6,488 nt of DNA, from NCBI GenBank assembly GCA_030642425.1, contig DAOWNU010000113.1:1-6488 (forward strand), read 5' to 3'. Positions 1 through 5,261 of this stretch are shown here, piece by piece (positions within the stretch are counted from its first letter, which is position 1; the number at the start of each line of letters is the position of its first letter). This DNA is from a bacterium. GTDB lineage: Bacteria > UBP14 > UBA6098. The translations under genes were made by a program, and so were the position numbers. The notes below the pieces were generated by a model. It saw nothing but the letters and a program-made list of their open reading frames with translations. It had not been told where the DNA came from and did not search any database.

Positions 1-2363
1 GAATCGCAAGAGGAATATGCGAAACACGGCAGGGGACAATCCACCCATGTCGACAACTGCACGCACGGCGCAACAAAATATCGCCAGCATGTATCGAGCC
101 GGTTCGGCGGGCAATAATCGGCGCTGTCCAACGCGATAACGCACAGATCTATCGTATCCCCGCGCGAAAATTCGCTGTCGGGAGTCCACTCGATAAACCA
201 CGAACCGCCGTCCCAGCTCACCGCGGTCGTCTCGACAACGCCATCGACTGTGAACACAATAGTTGCGGTGTCCAGACCCGCTATCGAATCGAACAGGTGA
301 AACTCGAAATCGGGCAATATCTCGTCCGAAATGCTGTCCGGCGCGGGGATTATCCCAAAAATCGCAGGCGGCGCCAAATCGACAAAGAAGTTCAGGCACA
401 CAATACTGTCGAGCGTGCCGGTGCAAGTGTCCGATACGGCCTCGATACACGCAATTACCGTGTCACCGTTCTCGAAAGTGTCCGGCGCGATAGGTGTAAA
501 GGTCAAAATCGAGTCGCCGTCCCACGAAAGTTCGGGGGCCGAAGTATTATAATGAACGCCATCCACAGTGAAATCGATGGTCGCCCCGTCGATAGCGCCG
601 CAGCAGGGCGAGGCGCATATCGCCCAGACCTCGAACAACATGCCCGCGATCCCGCCGGCGTTGCATCCGAGGATCGTAATCGTATCCACGCCGCCGTGGA
701 AATACGGGGTCAGGTCGAACTCGTGCAACGTGCGCCAGCCGGTCGAACCCCCGCCGGGATTGCCGTGAGTCGTGTCGATATACGTGCCGTTGGCATAGAC
801 CGTGCCCTTGTTGTCCACCTGAATTCGTATAAACGCCGAGTCGATGTCCTCGCAATCGGTCTCCACAAGAACGCGGAACCAGTCGCAATGATAGCTCTGA
901 GCCGGATATTCGCTCCAGACCCAGTCGGAGCTGTCCAGATGCACCCAATAGGTTCCCCACGGCGTCGGATCGAGATATATCACGGGTTCCCACGACATCG
1001 ATGTCGAGTCGAAATATTCCACCGTGCTGTCGCTCGAAACGATTTTCGTGCTTTCGCCGCCGGGGCAGCAACCGATATGCGCCGTAATTATCTGATCCGA
1101 GCAGGAAGTTACACTGCTCTCCGCCGGCTCGATAAATTCCGCGCAGACCGCTGTCGTTTCTACATCCTCCGGCCAGAGGCAAAGCCTTTCGAACATCAGC
1201 GAAACGACCGGGCTGTCCGGGTCGGCCCAGGTATAGACATAATCGATACAGGGATATTCAGGGCGATTGAAATCGGGCCACTTGCTGCCGCGCGCGTTCG
1301 GGAAACGGGCTTGATTGTCGTTCTGAAGAAGAGTGTCCAGATAAGGCGTGCCGCCGAGATCGGAGAAAATGCTGCAAAAAACGCTGTCGTTGTCGTGATA
1401 AAAGATGAACACAAAGCCGCTGTCGTCCGCGACGACGTCGCCGGAATAGGAGACGTGCGCGTCCGCGGCGCCATTCCCGAATACTGTGGCTATCGGCGAC
1501 CAGTTCGATGTCGAGGCCGTGTATTTCCGGTAGCGCACGCTGTCCGGGTTCGACGCGAACGCCGTCATCCACTGCCAGACCGCGTGAAGATTCTCCAGCG
1601 AGTCGATGAAAACCGAAGTGAACTCGACCGAGGCTGGAAGGATGTCGAGCGTGTCGTGATTCTCGCCGTTGAAACCGACCCATACGCCGCCGTCTTTCAA
1701 GCGGTGGGCGCAATGATAGCGGCTGCTGTAGGTGTTTCGATAGACGATATGCGGCCTTCCGGGAGCATCGACTTCGATAGAGGGCCAGCGCGAGGGCGTT
1801 CTGGTGCCGACATCCTCGGAGAACCCCCAGACTCCGAGCGAACGGTCGTAGTGGATATATCGCACGCGCCAGCCCGACGGGCACCCTGTATATGCCACGT
1901 GCAAATCGTCGTCCGGGCCGACCGCGATTGCGGGGCAGAAAGCCCCCGGATAGCCGGAATACGCGCAGATCGTTGTTATTGCGGGGTTCGGATATTGCGT
2001 ATAAAGCAGATTGGCGTTGTTTCCAGATCCGCTGAGATTCCCGCGCCAGACAACGTGCAGCGTGTCATGGCTGTCGATAGCGAGGCTCGGATGGCGATGA
2101 TCGCCGGGGCTTGTGGATGATATATCGGCCCAGTCCGGCACCCATGTCGCGCCGCCGTCGGCGCTGCGTGCGATATGGACATGATAATGAACGCCATCGT
2201 TTGCGGAGTATGCGGCATACAGGTTTCCGCCGGAATCGCGGACAATAGCCCTCTGGTTGTTCAGGCCGGAGGCGGTGGAAGAGACGTATCTCGCGACCCG
2301 GACAGGCGCGGCTGAAATGAGTGTAATCAGAAGCGGTATTAATATGTAGATTGTTCTTCTCAT
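1..2363 (-). CDS. Large exported Asp-box beta-propeller / jelly-roll / Ig-like protein, 3'-partial
   Basis: The minus-strand frame from ATG 2363-2361 is open for 787 codons to the window edge, so the C-terminus lies outside. Residues 1-19 are a Sec signal peptide (MRRTIYILIPLLITLISAA). Residues about 35-385 carry six units of about 50-60 residues with the pattern P-S-[IL]-x-[IV]-D-x-x-x-x-[LP]-H-[VI]-[VA]-[WY] (near 38, 92, 145, 195, 249, 309) plus an Asp-box SADGGATW at 67-74, as in sialidase-like propellers. No sialidase catalytic set is evident. Residues about 495-585 resemble a galactose-binding-like jelly roll (DNKGTVYANGTYID, FDLTPYF). Two related Ig-like units follow at about 591-662 and 663-764, each with FTVDGV, SWDG and GDT motifs. 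Cysteines are frequent after residue 400. The start overlaps the upstream stop (ATGA) and lacks a strong Shine-Dalgarno, implying translational coupling. A sorting domain probably lies beyond the edge (inference). Ligand unknown. Confidence 0.9.
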   Translation of the reverse strand, partial: MRRTIYILIPLLITLISAAPVRVARYVSSTASGLNNQRAIVRDSGGNLYAAYSANDGVHYHVHIARSADGGATWVPDWADISSTSPGDHRHPSLAIDSHDTLHVVWRGNLSGSGNNANLLYTQYPNPAITTICAYSGYPGAFCPAIAVGPDDDLHVAYTGCPSGWRVRYIHYDRSLGVWGFSEDVGTRTPSRWPSIEVDAPGRPHIVYRNTYSSRYHCAHRLKDGGVWVGFNGENHDTLDILPASVEFTSVFIDSLENLHAVWQWMTAFASNPDSVRYRKYTASTSNWSPIATVFGNGAADAHVSYSGDVVADDSGFVFIFYHDNDSVFCSIFSDLGGTPYLDTLLQNDNQARFPNARGSKWPDFNRPEYPCIDYVYTWADPDSPVVSLMFERLCLWPEDVETTAVCAEFIEPAESSVTSCSDQIITAHIGCCPGGESTKIVSSDSTVEYFDSTSMSWEPVIYLDPTPWGTYWVHLDSSDWVWSEYPAQSYHCDWFRVLVETDCEDIDSAFIRIQVDNKGTVYANGTYIDTTHGNPGGGSTGWRTLHEFDLTPYFHGGVDTITILGCNAGGIAGMLFEVWAICASPCCGAIDGATIDFTVDGVHYNTSAPELSWDGDSILTFTPIAPDTFENGDTVIACIEAVSDTCTGTLDSIVCLNFFVDLAPPAIFGIIPAPDSISDEILPDFEFHLFDSIAGLDTATIVFTVDGVVETTAVSWDGGSWFIEWTPDSEFSRGDTIDLCVIALDSADYCPPNRLDTCWRYFVAPCVQLSTWVDCPLPCFAYSSCD
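2360..2363 (-). other. ATGA stop/start overlap
   Basis: The TGA ending the seven-repeat propeller gene (2362-2360) shares bases with the ATG of the next gene (2363-2361). The preceding bases encode the conserved VYLK end of the sorting domain and offer only a distant GAGGG as ribosome site, so the downstream gene is probably translated by termination-reinitiation. Confidence 0.85.
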
Positions 2364-3844
2364 TTTAGATACACGACCCTCTTTGAAATTTCATTTCCGT
2401 CAATATTGATTTTAATTAGATATACGCCGGAGCCGAGGGATTTTTCGGGCTGCCAGATGTATTCGCGGGTCGTAGGGGCAGGCCCGTGTGCCTGCCCTTC
2501 TAATGGGCGACCACATAGGGTCGCCCCTACGGGGATTTCCTCAACCAACCGCCCGTTTATATCGAAAACCTCCACGCGGGAGGGTCTCAGACCCTCCCCT
2601 ACAGAAATCCTTACCGCAGAATTGAACGGGTTCGGATAGGCGCAAATCGCGATATCCTCCGGCCTCGCGGCGGGCGGATTTTCCTCGATTACCGTGTAAC
2701 CGAGGGAGTCGGTTTTGATGACAAATACATCAACATTAACGCTATCAGTTAAAGTCAATCCTGCTATCACATAACCTTCGTCAGAAGTCCTTTGAATAGC
2801 ATACCCTATATCGTCATATATACTACCGTAATTACGACTCCATAATTCGGTCCCATCAGAATCTATCTTAAGAATATAAACGTCACAACGACCTACGCTA
2901 AAAGACATCGTAGATCCCGTTATTATATACCCGCCATCGGGACAATTGACCAAAGAATAACCAACTTCGCTATAACATCCGCCATAGTCACGAGTCCATA
3001 CAGTATCTCCATATTCATCGAATTTGGCGACGTAAACATTAGTATAATGTCCGGTATCGCAAGTAGCTTTTGAACCTGTAATAACAAATCCATTATCCAA
3101 TGTTCGAGTAATTGATTTACAGGAAAAATAACTACTATCGCTATAAACCCGCTCCCAGATTATATCACCAAATGCATTAACCTTGATAAGATAAATATCA
3201 GGAAGACTATCACCCGATGGGTATGAATCTCCTCCGATTATATAACCTCCATCAGAAGTTTGAACGCCAGAGTAACAATAGTCCTCGCTACTACTATCGC
3301 CGTAACAATTCGTCCAGACCGTGTCTCCATCGGAATTTAAACGTATAAGGTGGAAATCGTCTGAACCTGTAATTGTATTATAGTAAGACCCGAAAAGTAA
3401 GAAACCTCCATCGGAAGCAGTTTCCAAAGAATAAGCATTAAATGGTGAGAACCAGTCATACGTTTTTACCCAAATCGTATCGCCTAAAGTATCCAGCTTT
3501 AATAAGCGAATATCGCTATAGCCACCCGACCAATGATATGCTGAAACGATAAAACAACTGTCCGAAGTCTGGATTACTGATTTTCCTCTATCTTCACCGT
3601 AATCTCCATGCGCTTGAGTCCATATTGTATCGCCAAATGAGTTCAACCTGAGTAAATATATATCCGAATCCATTCCGATGGAAGGATCTATAACACCGGC
3701 GATAATATAGCCATCGTCGAAAGTCTGAACTATTGAACTGCCGTATTCTATACCACTCCCTCCATAAGTCCTCTCCCACCCGGCGAGGGCCGACAGGGCT
3801 AAACATAGTAATAGCAATGCGTTAAGACAGAATCTATTTCTCAT
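2360..3844 (-). CDS. Exported seven-repeat beta-propeller protein with C-terminal sorting domain
   Basis: 494 residues. The start ATG 3844-3842 is chosen because a signal peptide follows at once (residues 1-21, FCLNALLLLCLALSALA) and GGGAGGG lies just upstream; the same frame stays open 77 codons further, but only through the 21-nt repeat array. Residues 22-385 hold seven units of 50-53 residues starting at Trp 23, 75, 125, 177, 230, 283 and 335, with the pattern W-x-x-x-Y-G ... Q-T-S-D-G-G-Y-I-I-x-G ... D-[IV]-Y-L-[IL]-[KR]-[LI]-[ND]-x-x-G-D-T-[IV]. This fits a seven-bladed propeller. Residues about 403-494 are a FlgD/Por-like sorting domain (YPNPFNSAV, VEVFDINGR, GSGVYLIKI, ISKRVVYLK), so cell-surface export through a type IX-like route is inferred. 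Two palindromic repeats are translated within that domain. The propeller part is A+T-richer than gene 2363-1. Substrate unknown. Confidence 0.93.
   Translation of the reverse strand: MRNRFCLNALLLLCLALSALAGWERTYGGSGIEYGSSIVQTFDDGYIIAGVIDPSIGMDSDIYLLRLNSFGDTIWTQAHGDYGEDRGKSVIQTSDSCFIVSAYHWSGGYSDIRLLKLDTLGDTIWVKTYDWFSPFNAYSLETASDGGFLLFGSYYNTITGSDDFHLIRLNSDGDTVWTNCYGDSSSEDYCYSGVQTSDGGYIIGGDSYPSGDSLPDIYLIKVNAFGDIIWERVYSDSSYFSCKSITRTLDNGFVITGSKATCDTGHYTNVYVAKFDEYGDTVWTRDYGGCYSEVGYSLVNCPDGGYIITGSTMSFSVGRCDVYILKIDSDGTELWSRNYGSIYDDIGYAIQRTSDEGYVIAGLTLTDSVNVDVFVIKTDSLGYTVIEENPPAARPEDIAICAYPNPFNSAVRISVGEGLRPSRVEVFDINGRLVEEIPVGATLCGRPLEGQAHGPAPTTREYIWQPEKSLGSGVYLIKINIDGNEISKRVVYLK
2471..2531. repeat. Two-hairpin palindromic repeat inside a coding region
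   Basis: A 61-bp element is bounded by 9-bp inverted ends, CGTAGGGGC (2471-2479) and GCCCCTACG (2523-2531). Inside are two perfect 8-bp stems with 6-nt loops: GGGCAGGC/GCCTGCCC (2476-2483 with 2490-2497) and GGGCGACC/GGTCGCCC (2505-2512 with 2519-2526). It can fold as a cruciform-like structure. The layout resembles REP/REPIN or MITE-type dispersed repeats, and similar GTAGGGGC-ended palindromes occur in environmental genomes from memory (unchecked). It is translated in frame as about residues 438-459 of the propeller protein, in a loop of its sorting domain. No clear target-site duplication is visible. Confidence 0.8.
2578..2602. repeat. Perfect palindrome with GTAGGGG end, inside a coding region
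   Basis: Arms GGGAGGGTCT (2578-2587) and AGACCCTCCC (2589-2598) are exact inverted copies around one base, followed by CTAC. Read on the minus strand it begins GTAGGGG, like the ends of the element at 2471-2531, so the two may belong to one repeat family. It is translated as VGEGLRPSR between the first strand and VEVFDING of the sorting domain. Confidence 0.75.
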
Positions 3845-4127
3845 AATCCCTCCCGTAGCACTCAAAACGAGCGCCTTTGTGACAAATATCATCTCGTAGA
3901 TGAATAGAATTCGAGCGTTGATGACCATTATTTGCGCGTTGCTGAACAATATCTTCGCGTCGATAAATAGATGACGACCGTCTATGCTTAATATTGTCGC
4001 GTCTATAAACAGAATATGACCGTTGATGAACAGTATCGTCGCGTCGAAGAACAATCTCCGCGCGTTTATGTTCATAATCCGAGCGTTTCTTAATAGAATT
4101 CGCCCTCTTTTGGATTTGAACGCTCAT
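3834..4127 (-). CDS. Heptad-repeat basic protein, hypothetical (downstream part of an interrupted frame)
   Basis: 97 codons from ATG 4127 to TAG 3836-3834. The protein is a run of seven-residue units, R-[S/A/D]-x-[S/I]-[I/V]-[H/Y/Q]-[K/R/Q], for example RSSSIYR, REDIVQQ and RSNSIHL. The unit-initial Arg is kept in eleven consecutive units although written AGG, CGC, CGG and CGA, and position 7 is almost always Lys, Arg or Gln; such synonymous change favours this frame as the constrained one. The usual a/d hydrophobic pattern is missing, so an ordinary coiled coil is not indicated, and no signal peptide is seen. It ends 11 nt inside the following propeller gene and contains that gene's ribosome site, suggesting coupled translation. 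The true start may be 4190 (see 4131-4190). No function recognised; it may not be expressed. Confidence 0.5.
   Translation of the reverse strand: MSVQIQKRANSIKKRSDYEHKRAEIVLRRDDTVHQRSYSVYRRDNIKHRRSSSIYRREDIVQQRANNGHQRSNSIHLRDDICHKGARFECYGRDYEK
3848..3854 (-). promoter_or_regulatory. Ribosome binding site deciding start 3844
   Basis: GGGAGGG lies 3 nt before ATG 3844, inside the end of the heptad-repeat frame. The spacing is short but usable. It supports the start at the signal peptide rather than the upstream ATG at 4075. Confidence 0.7.
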
Positions 4128-4130
4128 CTT

Positions 4131-4190
4131 CTAATCTTTGACGATAAGTTTTCGATACAATATGTCCCTTTTATGTTCATATCTGTTCAT
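4131..4190 (-). pseudogene. Upstream part of the heptad-repeat frame, ended by an in-frame TAG
   Basis: ATG 4190-4188 lies only 5 nt after the regulator's stop and opens 19 codons before TAG (4133-4131). It is in the same frame as the ATG at 4127, two codons downstream, and in the same seven-residue register: MNRYEHK, RDILYRK, LIVKD-stop-K, then MSVQIQK. YEHKR recurs in a later unit. The stop sits at heptad position 6, where other units carry CAA, CAG, CAT or TAT, so one base change would explain it. I read this as a nonsense-interrupted 5' end; readthrough or a separate 19-residue peptide are less likely alternatives. Confidence 0.5.
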
Positions 4191-4195
4191 ATTAC

Positions 4196-4516
4196 TTAAC
4201 GCGGTCGAGGCGTTTTATTCACTCCGCTCCTTATTTTATCGATTGCGGGATTGTTTTCGAGGGGATCGTCGAAAGGGAGACGCAATTTGCCGGACTCTTT
4301 CTCGTAATCGTCCGGTTGACTACGTTTGCGCCGGACTGTCATATAGCAACCGAAGACACCGAGAATTTTATTGAGTGCTTTAATCGAGCCGTAACTTCGA
4401 CCTGTGAGGATTTTCGCCAGCGTCGTCCGCGACACCCCCGCGAATTTGGCGAGTTCCGACCTCGACAGGTTAGTCTCCTCCATCAAGCATTTAATAAAAG
4501 TTGATATTTCACTCAT
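4196..4516 (-). CDS. XRE-family helix-turn-helix transcriptional regulator
   Basis: 106 residues from ATG 4516; a GTG at 4522 is in frame, but the AGGAG at 4526-4522 overlaps that GTG and is ideally spaced for 4516. Residues 17-40 form a Cro/C1-type helix-turn-helix: LSRSELAKFAGVSRTTLAKI followed by LTGR, with typical helix-turn-helix Ala 23, Gly 27 and Val 28. Residues 44-60 continue the helical bundle (SIKALNKILGVFGCYMTV). The tail from 62 is basic and then proline- and charge-rich (to PRPR), likely disordered. Size and domain fit stand-alone Cro-like repressors or HipB-like antitoxins, but no toxin neighbour is visible. It sits among exported-protein genes and probably regulates this block (inference). 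The heptad frame begins 5 nt after its stop. Confidence 0.88.
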   Translation of the reverse strand: MSEISTFIKCLMEETNLSRSELAKFAGVSRTTLAKILTGRSYGSIKALNKILGVFGCYMTVRRKRSQPDDYEKESGKLRLPFDDPLENNPAIDKIRSGVNKTPRPR

Positions 4517-4521
4517 AATCA

Positions 4522-4526
4522 CTCCT
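4522..4526 (-). promoter_or_regulatory. Ribosome binding site of the HTH regulator
   Basis: AGGAG, 5 nt before ATG 4516. It selects this ATG over the in-frame GTG at 4522, which it overlaps. Confidence 0.75.
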
Positions 4527-4541
4527 ATATGAGAAGTTACT

Positions 4542-4607
4542 TTAAATACAAATTCTCTCGCTCGCCGCCAGCAGAAGGGCGAATGTTATTAGATAGGCTT
4601 TGCGCAT
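4542..4607 (-). CDS. 21-residue signal-peptide-like small ORF
   Basis: ATG 4607 opens 21 codons (MRKAYLITFALLLAASERIC plus Ile) to TAA 4544-4542. It begins with a positive N-terminus and a hydrophobic core like a Sec signal peptide, but no mature protein follows. The AGGAG at 4618-4614 is well placed (6 nt spacing) and overlaps the stop of the preceding gene. Only 25 nt separate its stop from the regulator's ATG. It could be the surviving 5' end of a deleted exported-protein gene, a small membrane peptide, or a leader whose translation affects the regulator. The frame is also in phase with the preceding 214-codon gene beyond its TAG. Confidence 0.5.
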   Translation of the reverse strand: MRKAYLITFALLLAASERICI

Positions 4608-4613
4608 AGTTTT

Positions 4614-4618
4614 CTCCT
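4614..4618 (-). promoter_or_regulatory. Ribosome binding site of the small ORF
   Basis: AGGAG overlaps the TAG (4619-4617) of the 214-codon gene and lies 6 nt before ATG 4607. It is as good as the regulator's site, arguing that the 21-codon frame is or was translated on its own. Confidence 0.65.
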
Positions 4619-5261
4619 ACTTTCTTGCGATCCATATCTTTTTCTCGAGCAAGTCGAAATGGTCTCTATCAGGGTGATATTCGCTCTGCACAATCAGGCG
4701 ATACTCGGTTTCCGGCCACAACTCCTCTATCATGGTTTTGGGCAAATCGAAGCCTATTCTGAGTGTATCGTTTTTATCGAGATATGTCCTCTTTATATCG
4801 TCAAAAAATTCTATCATCGGTTCATGATAAATACCGAGTTCCTCGTTTCCCCGGCATAGCCACACGGTAAACCCTATGCCGAAAAGCGTGTCGCCCGCTA
4901 AATCGTTGATAATCACAAACGCAAGCCTGCCTTTTTGCGGTCTTCTATGATAGATTTCGCCATCGATAGTTGTATCCATTGCTTCCAATCCATAGCCTAT
5001 TCGATATTGGTTACGCTCGTCGAATTTAATTGTGTCCGGCACATCCAGATAATAGGAATACTCCGCATGCCATCCGGAGTCCTTAAGAAGATTGGACCCT
5101 CTACAAGGGCATATACTAGTACTCCACCTGTCAGGGATGGGTTCAAGTTCCCCTTTTGGTATTTCAAGCGGATAGCCTTTTGAGTTATCCTGGGCCTCAA
5201 CGTAATTAGCGAAGCCATACAACAATAACCAAACTAACAACATTGTCTGAAAAGTTTTCAT
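4617..5261 (-). CDS. Exported hypothetical protein, 214 residues
   Basis: I do not recognise the family. ATG 5261 is followed by a Sec signal peptide (residues 1-23, LLVWLLLYGFANYVEA, probable cleavage before Gln-Asp), so the mature chain of about 190 residues is periplasmic or outside the cell. It is not a clear lipoprotein, since no Cys follows the signal. A CPCRG motif at 51-55 and a further Cys in TVWLCRG give three cysteines that could pair or bind a ligand (inference). The rest alternates short strand-like stretches (RLAFVIINDL, LFGIGFTVWL, EYRLIVQSEY) with acidic turns, suggesting an all-beta fold. There is no C-terminal sorting domain. The start overlaps the preceding stop (ATGA), so it is probably co-translated with the upstream sorting-domain protein and could be a partner of it. 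It ends in TAG. Confidence 0.88.
   Translation of the reverse strand: MKTFQTMLLVWLLLYGFANYVEAQDNSKGYPLEIPKGELEPIPDRWSTSICPCRGSNLLKDSGWHAEYSYYLDVPDTIKFDERNQYRIGYGLEAMDTTIDGEIYHRRPQKGRLAFVIINDLAGDTLFGIGFTVWLCRGNEELGIYHEPMIEFFDDIKRTYLDKNDTLRIGFDLPKTMIEELWPETEYRLIVQSEYHPDRDHFDLLEKKIWIARK
5258..5261 (-). other. ATGA stop/start overlap
   Basis: The stop of the partial propeller gene (5260-5258) shares bases with the ATG of the 214-residue gene (5261-5259). As at 2360-2363, the bases before it encode VYLK and give no good ribosome site, pointing to coupled translation. Confidence 0.85.

Larger units (their letters stand above)
3845..4190 (-). repeat. Degenerate 21-nt tandem repeat array
   Basis: On the plus strand units look like GTNNATGAANAATATNNTCGC and follow head to tail with no spacers; about twelve are clear between about 3856 and 4103, and the period can be traced to 4190. 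The exact 21-nt period is three times seven, so two minus frames stay open: the Arg-headed heptad frame (start 4127) and a hydrophobic one (units such as ATILFIN, GHLLFID-like). The third minus frame and the plus frames are interrupted by stops. Degeneracy between units suggests an old array under amino-acid-level rather than base-level constraint. Confidence 0.85.

Noticed and set aside
1258..1884. Minus-strand 208-codon frame and similar ones at 547-1182 and 5385-5894
   Set aside because: They overlap the supported minus-strand genes in other frames, are Arg-rich and have no start signals.
297..2120. 607-codon plus-strand open frame
   Set aside because: It is antisense to the exported Asp-box protein, lacks a signal peptide or domain, and has a monotonous Arg/Ala/Val/Ile/Asp composition typical of a shadow frame.
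2471..2602. Rho-independent terminators
   Set aside because: The hairpins lie inside an open coding frame and are not followed by a U-rich run on the coding strand.
2360..4075. Start of the propeller gene at ATG 4075
   Set aside because: The extra 77 residues are only the translated 21-nt array and would bury the signal peptide; a good ribosome site precedes ATG 3844.
4131..4133. Genome-wide recoding of TAG as an amino acid
   Set aside because: TAG also ends the 214-residue gene just before a good ribosome site and ends the heptad frame at the expected overlap, so it works as a stop here.
3845..4190. CRISPR array
   Set aside because: The 21-nt units are contiguous and degenerate, with no unique spacers and no cas genes.
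4196..4522. HipB-type antitoxin with a HipA partner, or another toxin-antitoxin pair
   Set aside because: The helix-turn-helix fits, but neither neighbour resembles HipA, HigB or any toxin I recognise.
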